A stretch of DNA of 64,000 nt from Vibrio hannami (GTDB lineage Bacteria; Pseudomonadota; Gammaproteobacteria; Enterobacterales; Vibrionaceae). The notes beneath the pieces are model-generated. The model was not told the DNA's origin. It did not search any database and saw only the letters and a list, made by a program, of their open reading frames with translations. This document shows, piece after piece, positions 19,624 to 28,552 of this stretch. The stretch is from positions 1,178,001-1,242,000 of the forward strand of contig NZ_JARQZP010000003.1 of assembly GCF_029589055.1 (NCBI RefSeq), given 5' to 3'. A program made the translations under genes and the position numbers. Positions within the stretch are counted from its first letter, which is position 1; each line of letters begins with the position of its first letter.

Positions 19624-21588
19624 ATGACTAAAAAGCGTTCACGCCCCTATCCGCATGGAGCAACATTGGATAGTGAAGGCTGTAATTTTTCCATATACGC
19701 GCCAAACTGCCCTGATATCTCTCTCGCGTTGTTCGAGAGTGATGACAAGTATACCCTCTACCCAATAGAGGAACATTACGCTGGGACCAGGCATATCTAC
19801 ATTGAGAAGGTGAAAGCCGGACAAAAATATGGCTATGTCATCGAAACCGATGAAGGCCAACATCTGCTTTCTGACCCATACGCAAAATCCCTCGATAGAC
19901 CACTTAACTATTCTCTACCTTTCAGCAACAAAAAAACCTGGCAAATGGCCAAGTGTGTCGTTACAGAAGACAAGTTTGACTGGCAGGGAACAGAGCCTCC
20001 AAGAATCGCTCGTGAAGACATGGTGCTATTTGAGACTCATGTTAAAGGCGTAAGCAAACTCAACCCAGATGTACCACCATCCAGTCAGGGAAGTTACCTC
20101 GGGCTGGTTAGTGATGCCATGCTCAAGTTCTTTAAAGAGCAAAACATTACGTCTATTCAGCTATTACCTATCGCGGCCTGTATGCATGAACCTCATCTTT
20201 TAAAGATGGATAAGGTGAATTACTGGGGATATAACCCTTACCTGTTTATGGTGCCAGATCCTCGATACGCTAAAGATGATGCGGTAACAGAATTTAAAAC
20301 CGCAGTTCGCGAACTTCACCGCAATGGCATCGAAGTCATTCTGGACGTAGTCTACAACCATACGGCGGAAGGCGGAAACGGCGGACCAATATTTAACCTG
20401 AAAGCACTGGATCCTAATTACTACATCATGCATGGTCCCCACTTCGCTAACTATGCGGGTACTGGGAATACCATGAACCTGATGCACCAGCCAACGCTTA
20501 ATCTGGTGATGGATACGCTTCGTTACTGGGTTAACGAATATAAAATAGATGGCTTCCGATTCGATCTTGCAGCCACACTTGGCCGAGATGGTGACAATTA
20601 CAACTATCATTCTCCATTCTTCAAAGCGGTTGCGCAGGATCCTGCTTTAAAAGAGGTTAAGCTGATAGCAGAACCATGGGATATTGGCCCTAATGGTTAT
20701 CAAGTAGGCGGTTTTCCAGATGGATGGAACGAATGTAATGATAAGTTCCGCGATATCACGAGAAGTTTCTGGCGAGGCGATCAGGGTTATTTAAAAGAGT
20801 TTGCCACCCGACTTATGGGTTCTCGTGATTTATATAGTGCTAGCCGCTGGCCTCACAAGCTTACTGTGAACTATATAACCTACCACGATGGGTTTACGTT
20901 GCAGGATCTCGTTTCCTACCGCCACAAGCACAATGAACAGAATGGTGAGAACAACCATGATGGTCACGGTGACAACCGTTCAGACAACTATGGTGTCGAA
21001 GGTGAAACCGAAAATATGCTAATCAAAGCGATACGAGAGAAGCAGAAGCGAAATTTCCTCGCTAGCCTGTTATTCGCATTTGGTATCCCGCATATCCTGA
21101 CCGCCGATATTCTGTCCCACTCACAAAAAGGCAATAACAACGCCTACTGTCAGGACAACGAGTTAAGCTGGCTTAATTGGTCACATACAGACAGAAAAGA
21201 GCACTTCCGAACCTGGCTGAGCGACATGGTGAAAGCTCGCTACATATACATGTCGCCATTTGTTCGGGCCTTTAGCGGGGAGCAGCGTAATCAGAACCGC
21301 GTCGGCTGGAGAAGACCAGATGGTGATCATATGGAACACGACGACTGGAACCAGCTCAGCTCAGTAGCTCTTCATCTTGGGATTGGTCAGGATGGTAATG
21401 AGTTGATTTATCTGATTAATCAGTCAAACGCGCCGTCACACTTTATCCTACCTGCAGATAAAAAACAGCAGTGGGAAACGATTTGTGATACCAACTTGCG
21501 TGACAATTCTAACCAGATGGTTAACGGAGAAATGTTATTGGCTCCAATGTCATTAGCTATCTTGCATGCAAAAAGTGAAGAGAGCTGA
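19624..21588 (+). CDS. glgX: Glycogen/maltodextrin debranching enzyme (GH13 isoamylase type, GlgX)
   Basis: The enzyme hydrolyses alpha-1,6 branches of glycogen or branched dextrins in the cytoplasm (no signal peptide). The 654-residue protein has an N-terminal CBM48-like domain (YPHGATLDSEGCNFSIYAPN), then the GH13 barrel: conserved region I DVVYNHTAEG, region II DGFRFDLAA with nucleophile Asp314, region III LIAEPWD with acid/base Glu350, and region IV NYITYHDGFT with Asp422. All catalytic residues are present. Neighbour context and the MalT-like sites upstream suggest that it feeds linear dextrins to MalP and MalQ. Confidence 0.94.
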   Translation: MTKKRSRPYPHGATLDSEGCNFSIYAPNCPDISLALFESDDKYTLYPIEEHYAGTRHIYIEKVKAGQKYGYVIETDEGQHLLSDPYAKSLDRPLNYSLPFSNKKTWQMAKCVVTEDKFDWQGTEPPRIAREDMVLFETHVKGVSKLNPDVPPSSQGSYLGLVSDAMLKFFKEQNITSIQLLPIAACMHEPHLLKMDKVNYWGYNPYLFMVPDPRYAKDDAVTEFKTAVRELHRNGIEVILDVVYNHTAEGGNGGPIFNLKALDPNYYIMHGPHFANYAGTGNTMNLMHQPTLNLVMDTLRYWVNEYKIDGFRFDLAATLGRDGDNYNYHSPFFKAVAQDPALKEVKLIAEPWDIGPNGYQVGGFPDGWNECNDKFRDITRSFWRGDQGYLKEFATRLMGSRDLYSASRWPHKLTVNYITYHDGFTLQDLVSYRHKHNEQNGENNHDGHGDNRSDNYGVEGETENMLIKAIREKQKRNFLASLLFAFGIPHILTADILSHSQKGNNNAYCQDNELSWLNWSHTDRKEHFRTWLSDMVKARYIYMSPFVRAFSGEQRNQNRVGWRRPDGDHMEHDDWNQLSSVALHLGIGQDGNELIYLINQSNAPSHFILPADKKQQWETICDTNLRDNSNQMVNGEMLLAPMSLAILHAKSEES

Positions 21589-21595
21589 TTATAGA

Positions 21596-21618
21596 TTGGG
21601 CTCCATAGAGGAGCCCAA
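21596..21618 (+). terminator. Hairpin after glgX
   Basis: TTGGGCTCC / GGAGCCCAA, 9-bp stem with a 5-nt loop, 7 bp after the glgX stop. The U tract is weak, so it may be a 3'-end stabiliser rather than a strong terminator. Confidence 0.6.
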
Positions 21619-21746
21619 CAATAAAATGTGCTGAACCACATAAAAATCGCTGATATTCATATATTTATTTACTAATTATTTTCTACATTTGGCATAAAGC
21701 AACTATATTATTAAGAGCAATTTATGCTCTCAGGAAGAATAGTGAA

Positions 21747-21935
21747 ATGGACGACAAAAACGCAGAAAATGGAACCCGCATCTCCGGCGAAATGCCCGGT
21801 ATCGGCGTATATATCTGTACTCAATGCCACTTTGCAATAGTGGTTGTTAGGGATAATTTTATCCTCCCATCCTGCCCATGCTGTGAAAACAATAGTTTTA
21901 TCGAATCAGAGGAAGATGCAGAGTTTGATGATTAG
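21747..21935 (+). CDS. Small zinc-ribbon-like protein
   Basis: 62 residues with one CxxC (YICTQCHF) and a second Cys cluster CPCCEN 20 residues on, spaced like a zinc ribbon, followed by an acidic tail (ESEEDAEFDD). No signal peptide. An AGGAAGA lies upstream of the ATG. Similar short zinc-ribbon proteins are common and uncharacterised. It stands alone between glgX and the SDR gene. Confidence 0.65.
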   Translation: MDDKNAENGTRISGEMPGIGVYICTQCHFAIVVVRDNFILPSCPCCENNSFIESEEDAEFDD

Positions 21936-22009
21936 AAGAGTCATCTTCTCTCCATCATCTCTTCTGCCTATCTATTTTCATTAATAACTATAAACTCTTT
22001 CCTAAAATA

Positions 22010-22036
22010 GACTGATTATCAATAATAGTCAGTCTG
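22010..22036. promoter_or_regulatory. Palindromic operator candidate upstream of the SDR gene
   Basis: AGACTGATTAT-caata-ATAGTCAGTCT is an inverted repeat with 10 of 11 pairs matching, 50 bp before the SDR start. Size and symmetry fit a TetR- or MarR-type dimer site; no regulator gene is adjacent. Confidence 0.5.
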
Positions 22037-22085
22037 TTATCCTACGACACATCATTACTTCACTTCTCAGTTAAGGATATATTCC

Positions 22086-22895
22086 ATGCAAAAAACCATT
22101 CTTATAACAGGTGCAACCGACGGTATCGGCTTAGAAACTGCTAAATTGCTGGTTACCGCAGGTCATAATGTCCTGATTCACGGTCGTACCCCATCGAAAT
22201 TAAAAGCTGTAGAAGAACTGCTTTCTAGCATCGGTGGCGCAGGAAAGATCCATAGCTATACTTCCGATCTCTCATATATTGCAGATGTTGAAGCGCTGGC
22301 GGTCGCTATCTCTGCGGAACACTCACACCTTGATGTAATCATTAATAATGCTGGTGTATATACCACTCCAACCACTCGAACCAAAGACAATCTGGATGTT
22401 CGCTTTGTGGTAAACACATTATCGCCTTATCTGCTCACCCAAAAGTTAATCCATCTTTTGGATTCATCAGGCAGAGTGGTCAATCTCTCTTCTGCTGCGC
22501 AGAGTCCTGTTGATATAAGTGCTTTGCTCGGTCAAAAAGCGTTGTCTGACAATGCAGCATACGCACAGAGCAAGCTGGCAATAACCATGTGGTCACGCCA
22601 TATGGCCGATGAACTGGGCACTAATGGTCCTGCTGTCATTGCTGTAAACCCGGCCTCCTTCCTGGGCAGCAAAATGGTTAAAGAAGCGTACGGCGTCGCG
22701 GGCAATGACCTAAGCATTGGCGCAGATATTTTGTTCCGTGCAGCACTTTCAGATGAGTTTGCTAACGCATCAGGAAGATACTATGACAATGACTCAAAAC
22801 AGTTTTCCGCTCCGCACCCGGACGCGGAGAACACCTCAAAAAATAAAGAGCTCGTTCAGGTTATAGAAAAAATACTGACTGAAAAAGCTATTTAA
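22086..22895 (+). CDS. Short-chain dehydrogenase/reductase
   Basis: A 269-residue classical SDR. The Rossmann glycine motif TGATDGIG is at residues 8-15, NNAG (INNAGVYT) is near residue 90, and the catalytic pair sits in YAQSK near residue 159 with the Ser in VNLSSAAQ. The dinucleotide-binding strand is followed by HGRTPSKL, an Arg at the position that favours NADPH in many family members. The substrate is unknown. A palindrome 50 bp upstream suggests inducible control. A strong terminator follows. Confidence 0.9.
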   Translation: MQKTILITGATDGIGLETAKLLVTAGHNVLIHGRTPSKLKAVEELLSSIGGAGKIHSYTSDLSYIADVEALAVAISAEHSHLDVIINNAGVYTTPTTRTKDNLDVRFVVNTLSPYLLTQKLIHLLDSSGRVVNLSSAAQSPVDISALLGQKALSDNAAYAQSKLAITMWSRHMADELGTNGPAVIAVNPASFLGSKMVKEAYGVAGNDLSIGADILFRAALSDEFANASGRYYDNDSKQFSAPHPDAENTSKNKELVQVIEKILTEKAI

Positions 22896-22918
22896 ACGCG
22901 AATTACTCCGCTAATCTG

Positions 22919-22950
22919 GCCAGAACGATTTAGGATCGTTCTGGCTTTTT
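22919..22950 (+). terminator. Intrinsic terminator after the SDR gene
   Basis: Perfect 11-bp stem GCCAGAACGAT / ATCGTTCTGGC with a 5-nt loop, followed by TTTTT. A canonical Rho-independent terminator, 24 bp after the SDR stop. Confidence 0.95.
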
Positions 22951-22979
22951 CGTTTATGGCTATATACTCAAGTATAAAT

Positions 22980-23651
22980 ATGAAACCCAACAAAATATCA
23001 ACCGAACAAAGAACAATTATAGAAAGCGTTGTCGTTGATTTAAGCGCTCATTATGGCCCGTTCAACTGGTGGCAAAGTGACAGCCCGTTTGAAGTAATGG
23101 TAGGTGCGATTCTTGTCCAGAATACAGCCTGGGCCAATGTCGAAAAAGCGCTAGACAAACTAGGACAAGAGCTCACTCCTGAACTAATGCAAGAGATGCC
23201 ATTATCAGAACTTGCTGAAAAAATACGTTCGTCCGGTTACTACAATCAAAAAGCCCAGAAACTTAAAGCCCTTATCCAATGGTATAGAGAATACAATTTC
23301 GATATAGAGACAGTTCGTATTAAGTCGACTACAGAACTAAGAGAAGAGCTACTATCAATAAAAGGCATTGGCAATGAAACAGCAGACGCGATCCTGGTCT
23401 ATGCCATCAAAAAGCCTTCTTTTATTATCGATGCATACACACGCCGAATATTCACAAGAATCGGCTTAGACGTGCCTAAAAACTATGAAGCATTTCAGGC
23501 CATGTTTGAACAAGTCTATTCCAAGGACACAACGCTGTACGCTTATTACCATGGTTTGATGGTGGAGCATGCCCAGCAGTTTTGCAGGAAGACACCTTTG
23601 TGCTCTGGGTGCCCGTTGTTCGAACGTTGTCTTGGCCCAGATATAAAATAG
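22980..23651 (+). CDS. Endonuclease III-like HhH-GPD DNA glycosylase with iron-sulfur motif
   Basis: 223 residues. The helix-hairpin-helix (LLSIKGIGNETADAILVYA) is followed by the catalytic Asp in SFIIDAYTRRIFTRIG, and the C-terminus has a Cys cluster CRKTPLCSGCPLFERC. The Cys spacing is C-x5-C-x2-C-x5-C, one residue shorter in the first gap than classic Nth or MutY (C-x6) but as in many endonuclease III domain proteins, including 3-methyladenine glycosylase III types. No Lys is seen at the Nth catalytic position within the HhH (GIGNETA), so a monofunctional glycosylase is likely. The ATG at 22980 is preferred because the earlier ATG (22956) sits directly behind the terminator. Confidence 0.85.
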   Translation: MKPNKISTEQRTIIESVVVDLSAHYGPFNWWQSDSPFEVMVGAILVQNTAWANVEKALDKLGQELTPELMQEMPLSELAEKIRSSGYYNQKAQKLKALIQWYREYNFDIETVRIKSTTELREELLSIKGIGNETADAILVYAIKKPSFIIDAYTRRIFTRIGLDVPKNYEAFQAMFEQVYSKDTTLYAYYHGLMVEHAQQFCRKTPLCSGCPLFERCLGPDIK

Positions 23652-23797
23652 CCGCAATAACTTGAGTCCAACCATATTCATTATCAACGATATTCAGAAA
23701 CTGATTTCTTTTGTAGGCCGCTTATCACATTTTTGTAGTATTGCTAGGATTATTATAGTTAAGCAATCAATTACGATTTCACATCTAAGGGGTCACT

Positions 23798-24043
23798 ATG
23801 CTTGGTGAAAACCACTCTTTACTAAACGAATTTCCGGAATTCAAAGATCTTATCTCTCAACTAGTTGCAAATGATGAGAACTTTGCCAAAGACACAAAAA
23901 CTTATGACGGTCTCGATACAGAAATACGCGAGCTGGAACTTGATGGCGCTCCGATTGATGATGAAACCATGCATAAGATGAAGCATGATCGTGCTGAGCT
24001 CAAAGATTCGCTATATCAGCGCCTGCTAAAAGCAAAATCTTAG
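23798..24043 (+). CDS. YdcH-family DUF465 small protein
   Basis: 81 residues, highly charged and helical, with the DUF465 opening (NHSLLNEFPEFKDLISQLV) and the conserved FAKDTKTYDGLDTEI, then LKKDRAEL-type HDRAELKDSLYQRL. The family forms short coiled coils and has no known function. A single-gene unit with AAGGGG before the ATG. Confidence 0.88.
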   Translation: MLGENHSLLNEFPEFKDLISQLVANDENFAKDTKTYDGLDTEIRELELDGAPIDDETMHKMKHDRAELKDSLYQRLLKAKS

Positions 24044-24111
24044 ATCCCAGCCTCCGCAGGGATGACGAATTATATTGATAAACTCAGGGCTGCACTCGCA
24101 GCCCTTGTCTA

Positions 24112-25014
24112 TTATGCTAACTCTCTATCCCAGTAAGGAGGGTTTCCATAAAAATCAGCTAAGTGATCAATAAACACCCTTACTTTGGGAGCCAGCAACC
24201 TGGAGCTAGGATATACCGCCCAGATAGCGGCATCTGACACCAATGTATAATCGGCCAGAATCTCAACCAACTCTCCCCTCTTCATATGCTCATAAGCGAT
24301 CCATGTAGCGCACAGAGCAATCCCCATCCCATTAACGCATGCGTCACGAACCGCTTCACCATGATCGGTTTTAAAGCTGGCCTGAGGTTTAACATGAATC
24401 CGACCATCCGGCCCATCAAACAACAGGTTTTCTAAACCAGACAGGCTTAGGAATTTATGCTCTTTCAAATCCTCAGGTTTAGATGGTTTACCGTTTTTGG
24501 ATAGGTACTCTGGCGAGGCGCATATAATACGTTTATCGACTGCAAGTTTTCGAGCAATTAAGCTTGAGTCTTTTAGCTCTGCGTTACGTATGGCAACATC
24601 AAATCCACCCTCAATCAAATCGACAATTGAATCGGTTAATCGCAGATCAATCACCAGATCGGGATACTTCTCCTGAAACGTTTTGAGCACTGGCATCAGA
24701 TGCATTCGTCCAAATGACGCTGGCGCTGTAATTCTCAAGGTTCCTTTTGGTATAGAATCCCCAACGCCAACAGCGGCTCTGGCAGCTTCAACACTTGCAA
24801 GTACCTCTTCTGCATGAGGTAGAAACGCCATTCCCTCTTCGGTGAGCGATACTTTTCGCGTCGTTCGATGTACCAATCGTACACCTAACGCCTCTTCAAG
24901 CTTATTGATATGAGAGCTGGAAACTGCCGGTGATAAACCCAGTTCCTGACCCGCCTGGCTGATGTTATGGGTCGCTGCGAGACGAACAAATAATTTTAGG
25001 TGCTCGATGTTCAT
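24112..25014 (-). CDS. LysR-family transcriptional regulator
   Basis: 300 residues from the ATG at 25012-25014 (MNIEHLKLFVRLAATHNIS); a longer start eleven codons upstream encodes an odd hydrophobic leader and is rejected. The N-terminal winged helix has AGQELGLSPAVSSSHINKLE and RLVHRTTRKVSLTEEG; the rest is a substrate-binding-like effector domain of the CrgA/YafC type (LRITAPASFGRMHLMPVL). It diverges from the MATE gene with about 200 bp between them, so it may control that gene; the effector is unknown. Confidence 0.9.
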   Translation of the reverse strand: MNIEHLKLFVRLAATHNISQAGQELGLSPAVSSSHINKLEEALGVRLVHRTTRKVSLTEEGMAFLPHAEEVLASVEAARAAVGVGDSIPKGTLRITAPASFGRMHLMPVLKTFQEKYPDLVIDLRLTDSIVDLIEGGFDVAIRNAELKDSSLIARKLAVDKRIICASPEYLSKNGKPSKPEDLKEHKFLSLSGLENLLFDGPDGRIHVKPQASFKTDHGEAVRDACVNGMGIALCATWIAYEHMKRGELVEILADYTLVSDAAIWAVYPSSRLLAPKVRVFIDHLADFYGNPPYWDRELA

Positions 25015-25217
25015 TTTTATTATCAACAAAAAGAAGAAAGTGATTTTCAATATAGGGAATTTTTATTCTAAAAGCTATCGAATATATTGGTATATCTCTA
25101 GGAGGTTTCACCCTACCGTCATTGTTGCAAATATGGCAAAGGTGAATTGTAAACTGAGGTATTACAGGGAAGGAAAAATTAGATTACTATCCACGTCCAC
25201 ACTAGCGAATTAGCGAT

Positions 25218-26585
25218 ATGTTAACTATTTCACCAACTTTAAAACTGATCATAAACCGCACTGTGCCACTTACGTTGGGGGTATTCTCAATCATGCTGGT
25301 ACAGCTTGTCGATACGATATTTATTGGTCAGCTAGGGATAGATCAATTAACAGTTCAGGGACTGACTCTTCCATTTTATACCGTCATCATTGGGTTACAG
25401 GTCGGTATAGGTGTCGCCGCTACCTGCATAATCTCGCAAGCTGCTGGAGCTAAGCAGACAGAAAAAGCCACGACTACCGCCAGTATTACTGTCATCTTTG
25501 GCACACTATTTATTACTTTGGTTGCAACGCTATTATGGTTGCTCAGAGAGCAGGTTTTCTCTGTATTTATCTCTCCTGAAGATGTCGATGAACAAGGTGA
25601 AGTGTTAAAGCAGATTTTTCTAAGCTATTGGCCTGTATGGCTATTCAGCACAATCTTTAGCGCAACGCTCTATCTGGTATCGGCGGTCTATCGGGCAAAT
25701 CAGGACACTAAATCCCCTGGTATGATTCTTGTGGTCGCGAGCGTCATTAACCTTATACTCGATCCGATTTTAATTTTTGTCCTTGATATGGGAATCATTG
25801 GTGCTGCTATTGCCTCTACCATTGCTTTCTCATCGTGCGCAGCTTACATGTGGTTTAAAGCGCGTAACAAAGGTTGGTTTAGTACCATTCGCATAAATGC
25901 GATAACCATAACGTACTTCACAGAATTAATCCGGATGGTCATCCCTACCACTATGAACCAAATCCTACCTTCTGTTAGCACGTTCTTTGGTATGTTACTG
26001 ATATCGACTTTGGGAGTAGATGCCATTGCATTCTGGAGCCTGCTTAGCCGTACCGAGACATTCCTTCTGGTCTTCACGCTATCTCTGACTATGTCCGTCC
26101 CTCCGATGATTGGCAAGGCACTCGGGGAAGGAAATGCTGAGAACATCTCGAATCTATTGAACACCACGGCTAAGTTTGTTTTGGTTTTCCATACTAGCGT
26201 TGCCCTCATTGTCGCTCTGTCATCTGACCTTTTAGTTCCAATCATGAGCGATGAAGCGCAGCTAATCGAGTGGATGAAATTCTCAATGTGGATCATCCCA
26301 TTCAGCTATGGTCCACTTGGCTTATGTATGATTGTTGTATCTGCGTTCAATGCCCTAGGCATCCCTAAAAGAGCACTACTGCTTTCTTTTGCACGGTTAT
26401 TCGTTTTTTACCTTCCTGCAATTTGGATCGGTACGCAAACCGATGACGTACCAAATACTATCGTTGCAGCTTCATTAGCGAACTTATGTGCTGGAATGAC
26501 TGCATGGAAACTTCTAAAACGACACCCAGTGTTCAATAAAGCCTCGAACGTATCCTTACATCAAGCAAATATCAAATTGACATAG
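25218..26585 (+). CDS. MATE-family multidrug efflux protein
   Basis: 455 residues with about twelve membrane helices and the two-fold MATE arrangement. The opening half has LTLGVFSIMLVQLVDTIFIG and LDPILIFVLDMGIIGAAIAS, the typical N-lobe sequence with Asp and Gly-rich helix ends. Family members export cationic drugs in exchange for sodium or protons in the inner membrane. No clear ribosome site precedes the ATG. The TetR-type operators begin at its last codon (26584), so the two units are tightly packed. Confidence 0.92.
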   Translation: MLTISPTLKLIINRTVPLTLGVFSIMLVQLVDTIFIGQLGIDQLTVQGLTLPFYTVIIGLQVGIGVAATCIISQAAGAKQTEKATTTASITVIFGTLFITLVATLLWLLREQVFSVFISPEDVDEQGEVLKQIFLSYWPVWLFSTIFSATLYLVSAVYRANQDTKSPGMILVVASVINLILDPILIFVLDMGIIGAAIASTIAFSSCAAYMWFKARNKGWFSTIRINAITITYFTELIRMVIPTTMNQILPSVSTFFGMLLISTLGVDAIAFWSLLSRTETFLLVFTLSLTMSVPPMIGKALGEGNAENISNLLNTTAKFVLVFHTSVALIVALSSDLLVPIMSDEAQLIEWMKFSMWIIPFSYGPLGLCMIVVSAFNALGIPKRALLLSFARLFVFYLPAIWIGTQTDDVPNTIVAASLANLCAGMTAWKLLKRHPVFNKASNVSLHQANIKLT

Positions 26586-26639
26586 GTAGAATGAATGCTT
26601 TACCTTAGCAGGTAGAATGAACACTCTACCTGCTAAGGT
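26584..26639. promoter_or_regulatory. Two tandem palindromic operators before the TetR gene
   Basis: AGGTAGA-N8-TTTACCT (26584-26605) and AGGTAGA-N8-TCTACCT (26610-26631) have the same geometry and share the spacer start ATGAA; their centres are 26 bp apart. The second is extended to a perfect 15-bp inverted repeat (26602-26616 with 26625-26639). The arrangement suggests two dimers of the downstream TetR protein binding side by side and repressing their own operon. Confidence 0.75.
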
Positions 26640-26643
26640 TACT

Positions 26644-27165
26644 ATGTTAAAAAACCAGATTTCGGCCAGTCTTGAGCTCGCGTTTAGTGAGTACGGCTTT
26701 GCTGAGCCTAGCGTCGCGAAACTAAAAGATGCTTCCGACGTAAGCCTCAGGACTTTGTACCGTTATTTCCCCTCAAAAGAAGCTATGGTAGTCGGTGCGC
26801 TTGAATATCGGCATGAGAGATATCTCCGTCTTATTTCAGATAATGCGCTTCCAATTGGAGAGGCGGCAATACTTCATGTTTTTTCATTACTGGAAGAGTG
26901 GATGGAAAGAGACGCTCCCAATGGCTGTATGTCAACACAAGCGATGTCGGCCTTTCCCGGTAACCCTCTCATTAAGACAGCCGTCAAGAACCACAAGCTC
27001 GAAGTTAAAGCTATGTTAGGCCGATTGAGTGGCCGCGAAGAGTTAGCAGGAGAGATTTTTCTGTTGCACGAGGGGGTATCTGCAACGTGGCCGATATTGG
27101 GAAAAGAAGCGATATCAATAGCCAAAGTTTCACTAATAAAATTATTTAACGGGAGCAACCAATGA
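26644..27165 (+). CDS. TetR/AcrR-family transcriptional regulator
   Basis: 173 residues from the ATG at 26644 (MLKNQISASLELAFSEYG), which has AAGG five bases upstream. An earlier ATG (26617) lies inside the operator palindrome and would add nine residues; it cannot be excluded. The N-terminal helix-turn-helix is VAKLKDASDVSLRTLYRYFPSKEAMVVG, the family hallmark. The C-terminal ligand domain has two Cys/Met-rich helices. The stop overlaps the start of the oxidoreductase gene (ATGA), so the two are one operon and the regulator probably senses a substrate of that enzyme or a related electrophile. Confidence 0.9.
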   Translation: MLKNQISASLELAFSEYGFAEPSVAKLKDASDVSLRTLYRYFPSKEAMVVGALEYRHERYLRLISDNALPIGEAAILHVFSLLEEWMERDAPNGCMSTQAMSAFPGNPLIKTAVKNHKLEVKAMLGRLSGREELAGEIFLLHEGVSATWPILGKEAISIAKVSLIKLFNGSNQ

Positions 27166-28211
27166 GTACCAAAGCCAGAACAATGAACGGCGTACAGCTT
27201 ATTGGTCATGGTGGACCGGAATGTCTGGAGTACCGTTCAGATATCCCTGTCCCTGCACTTAACGATACCGATGTCCTAATCAAAATTTCGGCCGTCGGTG
27301 TTAACAATACCGATATCAATACTCGAATAGGCTGGTATTCAAAAAACGATGGCGACAGTGATGATGCTAGTTGGGCTGGAACAGCTCTTAATTTACCGCT
27401 AATACAAGGGGCAGATGTGTGTGGCGAGGTCGTAGAGGTCGGCAGTAAAGTCGATGCTGCACGCATTGGCGAACGCGTGATCATTGAGCCATGTATTATA
27501 GAAGCCAACGGCAAAATGTTAGACAGCGCATGGTATTTTGGCTCCGAGTGCAATGGCGGGTTTGCAGAATATACGAAAGTGGCATCCAGACACGCTTTTA
27601 AGGTTGATTGCCAACTGTCCGATACTGAACTCGCCTCTTTCCCTTGCTCATACTCTACCGCAGAAAACCTGTTAACCCGCGCAAATGTACAGAAGGGTGA
27701 CAGAGTACTGATTTCCGGAGCATCTGGTGGAGTTGGTTCAGCAGCGATACAGTTGGCTAAAGCGCGTGGTGCACATACAATCGCAATAACTTCAAAGGAA
27801 AAGAAACAGGCACTGTTAGATATTGGTGCTGATGAAACAATCGATCGCTCTTCCAATCTGATCGATACCCTTAGAAAAAACAGTGTCGATGTTGTTATCG
27901 ATTTGGTTGCTGGAGCCCAGTGGCCACAGTTCCTTGAAGTACTTAAACCAAAAGGGCGGTATGCCGTATCAGGTGCAATTGGCGGAGCAATGGTTGAACT
28001 AGATGTAAGAACACTTTATCTAAAAGATCTCAGTTTCTTCGGGTGTACTTTTATCGAACCGGAGGTTTTCCCAAGCCTGGTTGCGCATATAGAGCAGGGC
28101 AACATACGCCCACTGGTCGCTCAAACCTTTCCGTTAAGAGATATTTCACTCGCACAGGAAGCATTCCAGCAAAAGAAACATATCGGAAAAATCGTGTTAA
28201 AAGTGAGCTAA
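27162..28211 (+). CDS. Zinc-type/quinone-oxidoreductase-like MDR protein
   Basis: 349 residues of the medium-chain dehydrogenase family. The N-terminal GroES-like fold has DVLIKISAVGVNNTDINTR and GADVCGEVVEVGSKV; the Rossmann glycine motif SGASGGVGSAAIQLAKARG lies near residue 185. The Cys/His set of the catalytic zinc of alcohol dehydrogenases is not obvious (VNNTD occupies that site), so a zinc-free NADPH:quinone or enone reductase is likely. It overlaps the TetR gene by four bases. The substrate is unknown. Confidence 0.88.
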   Translation: MSTKARTMNGVQLIGHGGPECLEYRSDIPVPALNDTDVLIKISAVGVNNTDINTRIGWYSKNDGDSDDASWAGTALNLPLIQGADVCGEVVEVGSKVDAARIGERVIIEPCIIEANGKMLDSAWYFGSECNGGFAEYTKVASRHAFKVDCQLSDTELASFPCSYSTAENLLTRANVQKGDRVLISGASGGVGSAAIQLAKARGAHTIAITSKEKKQALLDIGADETIDRSSNLIDTLRKNSVDVVIDLVAGAQWPQFLEVLKPKGRYAVSGAIGGAMVELDVRTLYLKDLSFFGCTFIEPEVFPSLVAHIEQGNIRPLVAQTFPLRDISLAQEAFQQKKHIGKIVLKVS

Positions 28212-28552
28212 CACTCTGAGTTTATAAGACAATTACCACATAAAAATGGCGTCATTATGTGTTAGTTGTCAGGCCAACTTAGCCACAAAAACACTTTCAC
28301 AACACTAATGTCACACATTTAAAACTTAACACCCAAAACAGCAACACAATCTGCTGATTTTTAAAGCAGTTAACAGAATAATTTGATTTTCACGGGTATG
28401 ATGCGTATTTTTTAATAAAGAACTTATTAGAGAGCGCAGTGTTTTCATTCAATGGACTTATGAAAGCACTGCGTTCTCGGTGAAGTAAGCTCTTTTAGTT
28501 TCATTTCTGCTCGCAACGGATGAGCAAAAAAACAAACAAAAAAGGAATTGAT
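28212..28552. promoter_or_regulatory. Leader region of the TAXI gene with two inverted repeats
   Basis: 341 bp without a gene. An imperfect 16-bp inverted repeat (28228-28243 with 28255-28270) lies just past the oxidoreductase stop and may be a terminator without a U run. A second hairpin, CGCAGTG-t-TTTCAT paired with ATGAAA-g-CACTGCG (28435-28473), lies 80 bp before the TAXI start and could be part of a structured 5' leader. Confidence 0.45.

Noticed and set aside
26602..26639. 15-bp palindrome read as a terminator of the MATE gene
   Set aside because: No U run after it, and the duplicated AGGTAGA-N8 pattern fits protein binding better.
27206..27856. 216-codon frame on the minus strand inside the quinone-oxidoreductase gene
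   Set aside because: Antisense to a well-supported gene, no ribosome site, no family resemblance; a by-product of codon bias.
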